From: Aureimonas jatrophae
Lineage (GTDB): Bacteria > Pseudomonadota > Alphaproteobacteria > Rhizobiales > Rhizobiaceae
NCBI RefSeq assembly: GCF_900104035.1
Contig: NZ_FNIT01000009.1
Location: 1 to 64,000, forward strand
Length of the DNA: 64,000 nucleotides
Direction of reading: 5' to 3'
The notes under the pieces were generated by a model. That model was not told the origin of the DNA, ran no database searches, and worked only from the letters and a program-made list of their open reading frames with translations. The position numbers were made by a program, and so were the translations under genes. This document shows positions 8,021-16,818 of this stretch, piece by piece. The stretch's first letter is position 1. Every line of letters starts with the position of its first letter.

Positions 8021-9901
8021 TTGCCGAACCCTCTCCGCCCGGTCGCCGCTTGGGCCTCGCGCCGGTTCGCCGGCGGGGGCGGCGCGCGTCCGCGCCGTCG
8101 GATGCTCGGTGCGCTGGCCGGGCTGGCGGTGACGGGCGCGGCGATCGCGCTCGTGGTCTCGCAGATCGCGCTGGCGCTGCCCGACGCGCGGCGCGAGGTC
8201 GAGACCCGCCTGTCGCGCCTGCTTGACGGGCCGGTCCATGTCGACGGGCAGGCCAGCTTCTCGCTGCTTCCCCTGCCGCGCGCCAGCCTGCGGGACGTGC
8301 GCATCCTGGCGGCACGGCCGGGCGAGGACCCCGTCGCCGTCGACGTCGACCAGGTGGATGCCGACTTCGACGTGGTGGCGGCCTTGTTGGGCCGGGTCGC
8401 CATCAAGCGCGTCACGCTTCTGCGTCCCGAGATCACGACGGATGCGGTGGCGTTGCCCCCCGAGCCCGAACCGGGTCCCGCTTCCCCGACCCTTCCGATC
8501 CCGTTCGCGGCGCAGACCCCGGAGGCCTCTCGCCGCCTGGACGATCTTCTCCTGCGCTTCTCCGGCATCAACGAGATCCGCGTGCGAGACGGACTTCTGC
8601 GCATCCCCGGGCAGGCCGGCGGCTTCAGCAACGCCAATCTCGTGTTCCGCTGGCCCGGCGAGGACGAGGCGGCCACGCTGTCGGGCTCCTATGTCTGGAA
8701 CGGCGAGCCGACCCAGATCAGCCTCGTCGTGGAACGGCCCCGACCCTTTCTGGCGGGTACGGCCTCGCCACTCAGCGTCACTCTGAACGCTCCCCCACTC
8801 GCCGTCCTGTTCTCGGGCGAGGGCTCGGCCGGCGACCGGCTGCAGCTGGCGGGCCGCCTTCAGCTGTCCACGCCCTCGCTGTCGCGCACCGTGCGCTGGC
8901 TGGGCGAGCGGTCGCTGACCCTGCCCGATTTCGGGGCGCTCGCCTTCGACACGCAGCTCAAGGTGTTCGGCCAGCGGGCCAGCCTCGGCGCACTGGAGAT
9001 CAACCTCGGCGGCAACCAGGCGCGCGGCGCGCTGGAAGCGGCGCGCGACGACCGGGGCCGCCCCGCCGTTTCGGGTACGCTCGCCTTCGACACGATCGAT
9101 CTCGCCGCGTTCGGCGGCGCCATGGCCCCGCCGCCGCGCACCATCATCGACTTCCAGCGCCCCTTGCGCACGGATTTCCTGCGCGACATCGACATCGACC
9201 TGCGCTTGTCGGCCGCGCGCGCCACGCTCGACCGGCTGCGCCTCGGGGAACTCGCCGCCGCCGTGAAGGTGACCGACGGGCGCGCCGTGTTCGATGTCGG
9301 CGACATGGCGATCCTGGGCGGCCGGGGGCAGATGCGCCTGTCGCTCGACGCCCGGCCGCCGAGCCGCCTGTCGGGCTCGGCCAGCCTGCGCGGCATCGAT
9401 CTTTCGGCGCTGCGCGAAACGACCCTGATGCTCCTGCCCGTGAACTCCGGCACGGCAAACCTCGAGCTTGAGGTCGACACGCCCGCCGGCAACTGGGGCG
9501 ACGTGGCGCTCGCCAACCGGACGCGCATCGAGCTGAACGCGCGCGACGGGACGCTGGCGGGTCTCGACCTGCGCCTCCTGCGCGACGGGGGCCCCCACAC
9601 GCTGTCCGCCGCCGAGGCCGGTGCCGGCTTCCGCACGCTGTCGGCCCGGCTGGACGGCACGGGCGGTACGTTGCGCCTCGACGCGGCCCGGATCGAAACG
9701 CAGGAGGGCGCGACCACCCTGTCGGGCCGCTACGACCTGCGCACGGCCGATGTCGAGGCGACGGGTCTCTTCGATCCGGTGCAGGTCGAAGCGTCGGGTC
9801 GGGGCGATGCGTTCATCCCTTCGCAACCCATACCGTTCAGGATCGGCGGCGAATGGCCCAGCCCGGAGATGACCGTCGGTCCTCCCGGCCGGCCGATCTG
9901 A
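8021..9901 (+). CDS. AsmA-family protein
   Basis: 626 residues from the TTG at 8021, chosen because GAAGGA lies six bases upstream; open sequence extends further up but lacks a signal. One membrane helix at about residues 28-50 (MLGALAGLAVTGAAIALVVS) is followed by RREVETRLSRLLDGPVHVDG and LPLPRASLRDVRIL, the N-terminal AsmA signature. The rest is a beta-rich periplasmic body of repeated strands, as in AsmA/TamB-like proteins. Known members bridge the periplasm and influence outer-membrane lipid and protein homeostasis. It follows the histidine kinase by 114 bp on the same strand and may be cotranscribed with it. Confidence 0.85.
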   Translation: MPNPLRPVAAWASRRFAGGGGARPRRRMLGALAGLAVTGAAIALVVSQIALALPDARREVETRLSRLLDGPVHVDGQASFSLLPLPRASLRDVRILAARPGEDPVAVDVDQVDADFDVVAALLGRVAIKRVTLLRPEITTDAVALPPEPEPGPASPTLPIPFAAQTPEASRRLDDLLLRFSGINEIRVRDGLLRIPGQAGGFSNANLVFRWPGEDEAATLSGSYVWNGEPTQISLVVERPRPFLAGTASPLSVTLNAPPLAVLFSGEGSAGDRLQLAGRLQLSTPSLSRTVRWLGERSLTLPDFGALAFDTQLKVFGQRASLGALEINLGGNQARGALEAARDDRGRPAVSGTLAFDTIDLAAFGGAMAPPPRTIIDFQRPLRTDFLRDIDIDLRLSAARATLDRLRLGELAAAVKVTDGRAVFDVGDMAILGGRGQMRLSLDARPPSRLSGSASLRGIDLSALRETTLMLLPVNSGTANLELEVDTPAGNWGDVALANRTRIELNARDGTLAGLDLRLLRDGGPHTLSAAEAGAGFRTLSARLDGTGGTLRLDAARIETQEGATTLSGRYDLRTADVEATGLFDPVQVEASGRGDAFIPSQPIPFRIGGEWPSPEMTVGPPGRPI

Positions 9902-9957
9902 CGGTGCGCCCGCTCCCGGGTCGCTTCCCATGTTTCCGCGCGAACGGAGCCACGCCG

Positions 9958-11175
9958 ATGCAACCCGCCCGATCCCGGCCAAGCCTCCTTCTGGTTGCCC
10001 TTCTTCTGTCGGCGGCGGCTCTGCCGGGCACCGCGCTGGCGGCCGGATCGGTGATCGTGCAGGGCGCCTCGAAGGGCGGCGGATCGGTCAGCCGGGCGCA
10101 GCCGGCCGTGGCCGCGCCGCGAGCCAGCGATCCCCAGCAATGCGCCGCCGCCTTCCACGAGCGCCTCAAGGCGGTGCGGGAGGGACCCTACGCCGCGCTC
10201 AAGGCGCTCGGCGCGCCGCTCGCCGACGCCGCCTCGCCCGCGATGGTCGACACGACCTTCCTGTTTCCTCCCTCGTCGCGGCCCCGCACCGAAGCGGAAA
10301 CGCGCGCGCTTCGTTCGGCGGCCGCGTTTCTCCGGCGCGGCCCGGGCGCGGCTCCGATGCCCCTGACCAGCGATGGCCGCTGGGTCGCCGCGCGGCTGCG
10401 CGAGGACCTCGCCGACTTCCTCACGCAGTCGCAGACGACCTATCTCTGTTCCGGCACGGCCGAGTACCTTGCGATCCTCCGGCGCCAGGCCGAGCGCATC
10501 GGTCCCTCGGGCGATCGCCGCGGCGACGATCTCCTGGTCCAGCGTGAGGCGGCTCGGCGCCTTGTCGCCCAGGCCAGCCGCCTGATGGAGCCCGCGCCCG
10601 TCCCCACCGCCGCCCCGGAGCGCGAGATGCCGGCCGTGGCGAGCGGCGAGGCGCTGCGCCGGAGCGTGGGGATGGAGGCCGAATCCGTGGGGCCGCCAGC
10701 GCCCTCGATGCTGGTCGCCGCGAGCCATGGCGCGACCCGCATCTCGGAAGGCGATTTCGACACGGATCTGCCGCCGCTCGGCCACAAGCCGGAATGGCGT
10801 CTGGAGTCCGAAGGCGACATCCTGGCCGCGATCGACCGCTTGGCCGACGAGGCACGCGTTGCGGGCCTGCTGGCACCGGAGGAGGCGGGCGGGGCCGACA
10901 CGATCACCACGGGCGCGATCACGACCGCGGCGGCGCCCGAGCGTGCCGTTCCCGCGCGCCTGCTGGTCCTGCGCGATGCGGTGGCCGGATCGCCGTCGCT
11001 GCGGACGGACGGCCTCCTGCGGTCCGACCTCGTGGCCGCGCTGTCGAGCCTGGAGGTGCTGGACACGCTTCGGCTGGCCGCCGCCGAGCCGGCCGACCCG
11101 CTGCCGGCGGCCTTCGAGGCGGTGTTCCGGGCGATCGAGACGGCGCGCGAGGAGAGCGGGCGCCTAGCGCCCTGA
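9958..11175 (+). CDS. Exported protein of unknown function
   Basis: 405 residues. The start at 9958 gives a good Sec signal peptide (MQPARSRPSLLLVALLLSAA, cleavage probably after ALA near residue 28) and is preceded by GGAG. The mature part has two conserved-looking cysteines (DPQQCAAAFHERLKAVREGP and TTYLCSGTAEYLAILRRQAE), which could form a disulfide. The C-terminal half is low in complexity, rich in Ala, Glu and Arg. I do not recognise a family. It begins 57 bp after the AsmA-family gene on the same strand, so a shared envelope role is possible. Its end lies 5 bp from the convergent permease gene. Confidence 0.65.
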   Translation: MQPARSRPSLLLVALLLSAAALPGTALAAGSVIVQGASKGGGSVSRAQPAVAAPRASDPQQCAAAFHERLKAVREGPYAALKALGAPLADAASPAMVDTTFLFPPSSRPRTEAETRALRSAAAFLRRGPGAAPMPLTSDGRWVAARLREDLADFLTQSQTTYLCSGTAEYLAILRRQAERIGPSGDRRGDDLLVQREAARRLVAQASRLMEPAPVPTAAPEREMPAVASGEALRRSVGMEAESVGPPAPSMLVAASHGATRISEGDFDTDLPPLGHKPEWRLESEGDILAAIDRLADEARVAGLLAPEEAGGADTITTGAITTAAAPERAVPARLLVLRDAVAGSPSLRTDGLLRSDLVAALSSLEVLDTLRLAAAEPADPLPAAFEAVFRAIETAREESGRLAP

Positions 11176-11179
11176 TGCC

Positions 11180-12001
11180 TCAGGCGCCGGCGGCCAGCCG
11201 CTCGTCGGCGATCCGTCGGCGCTCGCGCCGGCGCGTGACCACCGCGCCCGCGATGACGCCGAGCGCGACCACCGAGATCAGCATGGTGGAGACAGCGTTG
11301 ATCTCGGGCGTCACGCCGAGGCGGACCTGGCTATAGATGCGCATCGGCAGCGTATTGGCGCCCGGCCCCGAGGTGAAGCTCGCGATTACGAGGTCGTCGA
11401 GCGAGAGCGTGAAGGCCAGCATCCAGCCCGCCGCGACCGCCGGCCAGATCACCGGGAGGGTGACGAGCAAAAAGGCGCGGGCCGGCGTGCAGCCGAGGTC
11501 CTGGGCCGCCTCCTCCAGGCGCGGGTCCACCGAAACGAGACGCGACTGCACGACCACCGCGACGAACGAGAGCGTCAGCGTCGTGTGGGCGATCGTCAGC
11601 GTCCAGAAGCCGCGATCGAAGCCGACCGCCACGAACAGGAGCAGCAGGGAAAGCCCGGTGATCACCTCGGGCATGACGAGGGGCGCCGCGACCATGCCCG
11701 AAAACAGCGTGCGACCCGGAAAGCGGTTGTAGCGGGCGAGCGCCAGCGCCGCGAGCGTGCCGAGAACGGTGGCCGCGCTCGCCGACAGGACGGCGACGCG
11801 CAGGGTGACCCAGGCGGCGTCCAGGAATTGCTGGTTCCGGAACACCGCCCCGTACCAGCGCGTCGAGAACCCGCCCCAGACCGTGACGAGCTGCGAGGCG
11901 TTGAACGAGTAGACCACGAGGATCAGGATCGGCAGGTAGAGGAACGCGAAGCCCAGCGCCAGCGAGACGAGGTTGAAGACAGAGGGACCGCGCCCGTTCA
12001 T
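11180..12001 (-). CDS. potI: Polyamine ABC transporter permease, PotI/PotC type
   Basis: 273 residues, starting MNGRGPSVFNLVSLALGFAF. Six membrane helices are apparent. The EAA cytoplasmic loop EEAAQDLGCTPARAFLLVTL contacts the ATPase. The sequence LPILILVVYSFNAS near the N-terminus and LSLDDLVIASFTSGPGANTL near the C-terminus are typical of PotI/PotC permeases of putrescine and spermidine importers. Its ATG overlaps the stop of the upstream permease gene by 4 nt (11998-12001), so translation is coupled. It is the last gene of the four-gene minus-strand transporter operon. Confidence 0.92.
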   Translation of the reverse strand: MNGRGPSVFNLVSLALGFAFLYLPILILVVYSFNASQLVTVWGGFSTRWYGAVFRNQQFLDAAWVTLRVAVLSASAATVLGTLAALALARYNRFPGRTLFSGMVAAPLVMPEVITGLSLLLLFVAVGFDRGFWTLTIAHTTLTLSFVAVVVQSRLVSVDPRLEEAAQDLGCTPARAFLLVTLPVIWPAVAAGWMLAFTLSLDDLVIASFTSGPGANTLPMRIYSQVRLGVTPEINAVSTMLISVVALGVIAGAVVTRRRERRRIADERLAAGA

Positions 12002-12912
12002 GCCGCGTTCCTCGCCTGGAGGCGCTGGAACAGCATGATCGGGATCACCAGCACGAGCAGGAGCAGGATCGCCACCGCCGAGGCCACGGGCCAGTCGCGG
12101 TTGGCGAAGAATTCGTCCCAGAGCGTCTTGCCGATCATCAGCGTCTGCGAGCCGCCGAGAAGATCCGGGATCACGAACTCGCCGACCGCCGGGATGAAGA
12201 CGAGAAACGAGCCCGCGACGACGCCCGGCAGCGAGAGCGGGAAGGTGATGCTCCAGAAGGCTCGCAGCGGCGGGCAGCCGAGATCGGCCGCAGCCTCCAG
12301 GAGCCGTCCGTCGAGCCGCTCCAGCGAGGCGTAGATCGGCAGCACCATGAACGGCAGGTAGGAGTACACGATGCCGATGAAGACGGCGGTCTCGGTGTTG
12401 AGGAGCTGAAGCGGCTGATCGACGAGCCCGAGACCCAGGAGCGCCTGGTTGAGATAGCCCTCGGGCCTCAGGATACCGATCCAGGCGTAAACGCGGATCA
12501 GGAAGCTCGTCCAGAAGGGCAGGACCGTGAGCATCACGAGGACGAGACGTGTCGAGGGTCCGCAGCGCGCCATGCCGTAGGCGAGCGGATAGGCGACCAG
12601 CAGCGTCAGCGCGGTCGAGATCGCCGCGATGCGCAGGCTCGACAGGTAGGCGTTGAGGTAGAGCGGGTCGCCCGCGAGCCACGTGTAGCTCTGGACGCCG
12701 AGCTCGCGGGCCGACGCGGCGACGGATCCGACCCCACTGCCCAGGTCGAAGACCGGCAGGTAGGGCGGCATCGCGATCGCGCTCTCGGAGAACGAGATCT
12801 TGAGCACGATCAGGAAGGGAACCAGGAAGAGCGCGAGGAGCCAGAGATACGGAATGCCGATCACCGTCGCGCGCCACGCGTCGAAGCCGCGTCGCACGCG
12901 CCCGGCGCTCAT
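11998..12912 (-). CDS. potH: Polyamine ABC transporter permease, PotH/PotB type
   Basis: 304 residues with six predicted helices. Diagnostic stretches are LWLLALFLVPFLIVLKISFS near the start, the external loop, WTSFLIRVYAWIGILRPEGY, and the EAA loop LEAAADLGCPPLRAFWSITF. The WTSFLIRxYAW segment is strongly conserved in PotH/PotB proteins. It pairs with the PotI-like protein to form the membrane channel. 4-nt overlaps on both sides (12909-12912 with the ATPase gene, 11998-12001 with the other permease) show tight coupling. Confidence 0.92.
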   Translation of the reverse strand: MSAGRVRRGFDAWRATVIGIPYLWLLALFLVPFLIVLKISFSESAIAMPPYLPVFDLGSGVGSVAASARELGVQSYTWLAGDPLYLNAYLSSLRIAAISTALTLLVAYPLAYGMARCGPSTRLVLVMLTVLPFWTSFLIRVYAWIGILRPEGYLNQALLGLGLVDQPLQLLNTETAVFIGIVYSYLPFMVLPIYASLERLDGRLLEAAADLGCPPLRAFWSITFPLSLPGVVAGSFLVFIPAVGEFVIPDLLGGSQTLMIGKTLWDEFFANRDWPVASAVAILLLLVLVIPIMLFQRLQARNAA

Positions 12913-14078
12913 CGGGCGTCCCCTTCCAGGATCACGCCCGCCTCGCGGTCGAAGGTCAGCCAGACCTCCTCCTCCCAGCCGATCTGCTCGCTCTTCTCGC
13001 GCTGCCGGTTGACCACGGTCGAACGCACCGTCTCGCCGGCGGGCAGGCGCACGTTGAAGAGCGTGACGTCGCCGAGATAGGCGATGTCCCAGACCAGGCC
13101 CCGGAAGGCGTTGACCGAGGGATCGAGGGGCGCCCGGCGCGAGAGCTCGAGCTTCTCGGGACGGATCGCGAAGCTCGCGCGCTCGCCCGGCGCGAGCGCC
13201 GCGCCCGAGCGCGTCTCGACAAGGCCGGCCGCCGTGCGCAGGCGCACGACACCGTTCGCCGCGGTCTCGACGTCGCCCTCGAGAATTGTGACGTTGCCCA
13301 CGAAGTCCGCGACATAGCGGCTGGTGGGCGCCTCGTAGACGACGGCGGGCGCCGCCACCTGCAGGATGCGTCCCTCGCGCATGACCGCGATGCGGTCCGA
13401 CATGGTCATCGCCTCCTCCTGGTCGTGGGTCACCACGACGAAGGTGAGGCCGAGTTCCTGCTGGAGGTCCATCAGTTCGAACTGCGTTTCCTCGCGCAGC
13501 TTCTTGTCGAGCGCGCCGAGCGGCTCGTCGAGAAGCAGGACCTTCGGGCGCTTGGCGAGCGAGCGGGCGAGCGCGACGCGCTGCTGCTGGCCGCCCGACA
13601 GCTGCTGCGGCCGTCGCTTGGCGTAGGGCTCGAGTTTCACGAGCTTGAGCATCTCGGCCACGCGGTCGCGGATCTCGGAGCGCGCCATGCCGTCCTGGCG
13701 CAGACCGAAGGCGACGTTGCGCTCCACGCTCATGTGCGGAAACAGCGCGTAGCTCTGGAACATCATGTTGAGCGGTCGCCGGTAGGGCGGCACGCCGCGA
13801 AGGCTCTCGCCCCCCAAGCGGATGTCGCCCGCGGTCGGCTCCTCGAAGCCGGCCAGCATGCGCAGGAGCGTCGACTTCCCGCAGCCGGATGCCCCGAGCA
13901 GCGCGAAGAACTCGCGCGGATAAATGCCGAGCGACAGGTCATCGACCGCGGTGGCGGTGCCGAAGCGCTTGGTGACGCGGTCGAACTCGATCAGCGGACG
14001 GGCGGACGGATCGTTCCAGGGCTCGAAGGCGCGGCGGATGTTGCCGAGGGACTTGGTGGCGGAGGCTGCGGTCGCCAT
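12909..14078 (-). CDS. potG: Polyamine ABC transporter ATP-binding protein, PotG/PotA type
   Basis: 389 residues. The nucleotide-binding domain has Walker A GASGCGKST, Q-loop MMFQSYALFPHMSVERNVAF, signature LSGGQQQRVALARSLAKRPK, Walker B VLLLDEPLGALD and the H-loop VVTHDQEEAMTMSDRIAVM. A C-terminal TOBE domain follows (FAIRPEKLELSRRAPLDPSV onward), as in PotA/PotG, where it can sense substrate or regulate activity. It lies between the binding-protein gene (5 bp gap) and the two permease genes (4-nt overlap). Confidence 0.93.
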   Translation of the reverse strand: MATAASATKSLGNIRRAFEPWNDPSARPLIEFDRVTKRFGTATAVDDLSLGIYPREFFALLGASGCGKSTLLRMLAGFEEPTAGDIRLGGESLRGVPPYRRPLNMMFQSYALFPHMSVERNVAFGLRQDGMARSEIRDRVAEMLKLVKLEPYAKRRPQQLSGGQQQRVALARSLAKRPKVLLLDEPLGALDKKLREETQFELMDLQQELGLTFVVVTHDQEEAMTMSDRIAVMREGRILQVAAPAVVYEAPTSRYVADFVGNVTILEGDVETAANGVVRLRTAAGLVETRSGAALAPGERASFAIRPEKLELSRRAPLDPSVNAFRGLVWDIAYLGDVTLFNVRLPAGETVRSTVVNRQREKSEQIGWEEEVWLTFDREAGVILEGDAR

Positions 14079-14083
14079 GCCGT

Positions 14084-15172
14084 CTACTGGCCGGTCTTCA
14101 CCGTGGTGAACAGCCGCGTCACGAGCCGCTGGGCGCGGCTGTCGTAGGGGGCCTTGGTGAAGAGAACGGCCAGCGTCTGCTCGTTCGGGTAGATCGCGGG
14201 ATCCTCCAGGATCTCCTTGTTGATCAGGGGCTGCGACGCGAGGTTGCCGTTGGCGTAGCTCGTGACGTCGGATGCCTTGGCGATGACCTCGGGCCGCATC
14301 ATGAAGTTGATGAACTCATGCGCCTCCGCCACGTGCGGCGCATCGGCGGGGATCGCCATCTGGTCGAACCACATCATGGCGCCCTCCTTGGGGATGGCGT
14401 AGGCGACCTCGATCCCGTTCTGCGCCTCGCTCGCGCGGTCGCGCGCCTGGAAGACGTCGCCCGAGAAGCCCACCGCCACGCAGATGTCGCCGTTGGCGAG
14501 CGCGTTGATGTATTCCGAGGAATGGAACTTGCGCACGAACGGGCGGATCGAGACGAGCATGTCCTCGACGCGCTTCAGGTCCTCGGGCGCCGACGAGTTG
14601 GGGTCGAGGCCGAGATAGCGCAACGCGGCCGGCACGATCTCGCCCGGCGCGTCCAGCATGTCGATGCCGCACTTCGACAGGGCCTCGGCGTTCTTGGGGT
14701 CGAACACCAGCGCCCAGCTGTCGAGCGGGGCATTCGGCAGGAGCTCGGCCACCTTCTTGGAATTGTAGCCGACGCCGGTGGTGCCCCACATGTAGTTGCG
14801 CGAGTAGCTGTTGCCGGGATCGTAGGCGGCGACGCGCTCGCTCACGAGCGGCCACATGTTCTTCGAGTTCGGCAGCTTCGAGGCGTCGAGCTTCTGGAAG
14901 ACGCCCGCCTCGATCTGGCGCGACAGGTACTCGGCCGAGGGCACCACGACATCGTAGCCGCTGCCGCCGGCCAGAAGGCGCGTTTCCAGGATCTCGTTGG
15001 AGTCGTAGGTGTCGTAGACGACCCGGATCCCGGTCTCCTTCGTGAACTGGTCGATCAGCGAGGCGTCGATGTAGTCCGACCAGTTGAAGACGTTGACGAC
15101 GCGTTCCTGCGCGGATGCGGCAACGGTCAGGAGGGCGAGCCCGCCGGCGAGAAGCAGGGAGGTGGAGCGCAT
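14084..15172 (-). CDS. potF: Periplasmic putrescine/polyamine-binding protein, PotF type
   Basis: 362 residues. The signal peptide is MRSTSLLLAGGLALLTVAAS with cleavage after ASA. The mature start VVNVFNWSDYIDASLIDQFT is the PotF/PotD hallmark. The WSDY motif and the downstream GYDVVVPSAEYLSRQIEAGV line the polyamine pocket in characterised relatives. Later signatures include MWGTTGVGYN and FINFMMRPEVIA. The start is the ATG at 15172 with AAGGA nine bases upstream; longer upstream open sequence lacks a signal peptide. It is the first gene of the transporter operon. The PuuA- and PuuB-like genes nearby favour putrescine over spermidine as substrate. Confidence 0.92.
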   Translation of the reverse strand: MRSTSLLLAGGLALLTVAASAQERVVNVFNWSDYIDASLIDQFTKETGIRVVYDTYDSNEILETRLLAGGSGYDVVVPSAEYLSRQIEAGVFQKLDASKLPNSKNMWPLVSERVAAYDPGNSYSRNYMWGTTGVGYNSKKVAELLPNAPLDSWALVFDPKNAEALSKCGIDMLDAPGEIVPAALRYLGLDPNSSAPEDLKRVEDMLVSIRPFVRKFHSSEYINALANGDICVAVGFSGDVFQARDRASEAQNGIEVAYAIPKEGAMMWFDQMAIPADAPHVAEAHEFINFMMRPEVIAKASDVTSYANGNLASQPLINKEILEDPAIYPNEQTLAVLFTKAPYDSRAQRLVTRLFTTVKTGQ

Positions 15173-15297
15173 CGGCGTCGTCCTTCGTGGGATCGCGTCG
15201 TCGTGCGACGGGCGAGTGGCCCGACCGCTCGCACGGACGGGCCCTGGGGAGGAAGGGTTCGTTTCTGCGCTCATTATGCGCAGGCTTTCGCGTCCGC

Positions 15298-15828
15298 CTA
15301 GTCCCGCGCCATCTTTTCCTGGCCAGAGCCGCGCGTCATGAACACCGCGTCCGCGCCATAGGATGCGATCTTGGCGCGCAGGCTCGGGTCCTGGCGCTCG
15401 CCAAACCCGAAGCGTTCCCAGAAGGGCGCCGTCCCGTAGACGGAAACGAGCATCGCGGGCCGAGGGCCCGCCAGGGCCAGGAGGCGGCGGATCACCGGCT
15501 CGGCGAGGCGACGGCCGCGGAAGGCGGGGGCGAGCGCGACGTCGTGAATGTAGAGGCTGTCGGCATCGCGCGGCAGCGCACCGAGCACGGTATCGAGCGG
15601 CGGCGGCGCGCCGAGGCGCGCGGGATAGCTCACCGCATACCCGGCGAGATCGAGACCGGGGCCGCCCGGCAGGACCCACTGGCCCTCCGGAAACAGCGCG
15701 AGGCGGTCGTGGAACACGCTCGCGCCCTCGAAGAAGCTCGGGTGAACGATGTCGGCCAGGCGCATCACGGCCGGAACGTCGGCGGCGCGCATCGGCCGCC
15801 AGCTGTCCGGACCGGGCGCGGCGCTCAC
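15298..15828 (-). CDS. GNAT-family N-acetyltransferase
   Basis: 176 residues, single GNAT fold. The N-terminal strand is WRPMRAADVPAVMRLADIVH. The acetyl-CoA pyrophosphate-binding segment is LYIHDVALAPAFRGRRLAEP (motif A, with the R-x-x-R-L variant of R/Q-x-x-G-x-G/A). The C-terminal part is VYGTAPFWERFGF, a motif B form common in acetyltransferases of uncertain substrate. It overlaps the upstream beta-hydroxylase-like gene by 4 nt and lies 125 bp before the PotF-like gene on the same strand. Polyamine acetylation would fit the neighbourhood, but the sequence alone does not show the substrate. Confidence 0.8.
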   Translation of the reverse strand: MSAAPGPDSWRPMRAADVPAVMRLADIVHPSFFEGASVFHDRLALFPEGQWVLPGGPGLDLAGYAVSYPARLGAPPPLDTVLGALPRDADSLYIHDVALAPAFRGRRLAEPVIRRLLALAGPRPAMLVSVYGTAPFWERFGFGERQDPSLRAKIASYGADAVFMTRGSGQEKMARD

Positions 15829-16613
15829 CGGTGCTTCTGGCCCGCGCCGTAGAACATGCGCTCCCAGGCCTTGTGAGCCTTGTAGCCCTCGCGCACGAAG
15901 GGCGTGAAGACAGCCATGTTGAGCACTGCCTTGTTGGTGAGGGAGGCTGGAAAGCGCAGCGGCTTCTCGAAGTCCACGAACAGGACCACGCGCACCTGGT
16001 CGGAGTGGTTCCAGGCCTCGTGTTCGTAGGCGTCGTCGAAGATCAGCGCCTTGCCCTCCTCCCAGTGGCAGGTCTGGTCGGCGACGCGGATGCCGATCCG
16101 GTCGGGCTGGTCCGGCACCACGAGGCCGAGGTGGAAGCGCAGGACGCCGTTATAGGGACCGCGATGGGGCGGCAGGTGCTTGCCCGGCTCGAAGATCGAG
16201 AACATCGCCGACTTCAGGCCTGGGATCTTCTGGAGGATGCGCCAGGTCTCGGGACACTGGCGAATGGCCTCCTCCGACTTGATGCCGTAGCCGCACAAGA
16301 AGAAGGTCTTCCAGTTCTGGTCCGACGAGATCGAGCGCACCTCCGAGGAGATCTCGTGGAAGGCCGGAAGGTCGCCCTTGCGCACCAGGACCTTGTCGAG
16401 CTCGGCGCGGATCAGGCGCCATTCGCTTTCCACCTCGCGCGCCCAAGGGAAGGCATCGGTCGGGTAGACCGGCAGGTTGCCGTCCGCCGCATAGCGCAGG
16501 TTCAGCCGCTCGGCCCCGTCCACGAGGCGCTGGACGCCGCGCGCGACGGCTCCCTGCCGGCTCATCGTGTCCTCGAGCCCCGTCGTCTTGGTCTTCTGTT
16601 CCGCCTGCGCCAT
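15825..16613 (-). CDS. Aspartyl/asparaginyl beta-hydroxylase family dioxygenase (LpxO/OlsC-like)
   Basis: 262 residues. The core carries the Fe(II)/2-oxoglutarate features of the Asp_Arg_Hydrox family: LPPHRGPYNGVLRFHLGLVV with the first metal His and the substrate Arg, then KALIFDDAYEHEAWNHSDQV with the distal His, and VRVVLFVDFEKPL. Proteobacterial members include LpxO (lipid A 2-hydroxylation) and OlsC (ornithine-lipid hydroxylation); others act on peptides. No membrane helix is evident, and the N-terminal 30 residues are charged. It is coupled by a 4-nt overlap to the acetyltransferase gene and is divergent from the glutamine-synthetase-like gene. A lipid substrate is more likely from family knowledge, but the location suggests a possible link with polyamines. 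Confidence 0.82.
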   Translation of the reverse strand: MAQAEQKTKTTGLEDTMSRQGAVARGVQRLVDGAERLNLRYAADGNLPVYPTDAFPWAREVESEWRLIRAELDKVLVRKGDLPAFHEISSEVRSISSDQNWKTFFLCGYGIKSEEAIRQCPETWRILQKIPGLKSAMFSIFEPGKHLPPHRGPYNGVLRFHLGLVVPDQPDRIGIRVADQTCHWEEGKALIFDDAYEHEAWNHSDQVRVVLFVDFEKPLRFPASLTNKAVLNMAVFTPFVREGYKAHKAWERMFYGAGQKHR

Positions 16614-16661
16614 GTCATGAATCCTGGACTCTCGGGCCGATGATCGTCACCCGAGCTTTGG

Positions 16662-16676
16662 AGGTTCACCGAACCT
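16662..16676. promoter_or_regulatory. Inverted repeat between divergent genes
   Basis: AGGTTC (16662-16667), spacer ACC, GAACCT (16671-16676): a perfect 15-bp dyad. It lies in the 205-bp region between the beta-hydroxylase-like gene (start 16613, minus) and the PuuA-like gene (start 16819, plus), so one regulator could control both. No -35/-10 pair is obvious. Confidence 0.35.
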
Positions 16677-16818
16677 TGATCGCGGCGTTTCGATGACAAG
16701 CCTGTTCTCGTCAACACCCATCGCGACGCGGGCCGATCGCGGTTCCGTAGCCGCCTTCCGCCCCGCGTGCGGCCGGGCTATGGTCGATCCCAGGAAGCTG
16801 CGCCAAGCCTAGGACCGC

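Noticed and set aside
5753-9982. A 1409-codon open frame on the minus strand opposite the kinase and AsmA genes
   Set aside because: It is an antisense shadow caused by very high GC third positions. Composition is Arg/Gly/Ala-rich with no domain, while the plus strand has clear motifs.
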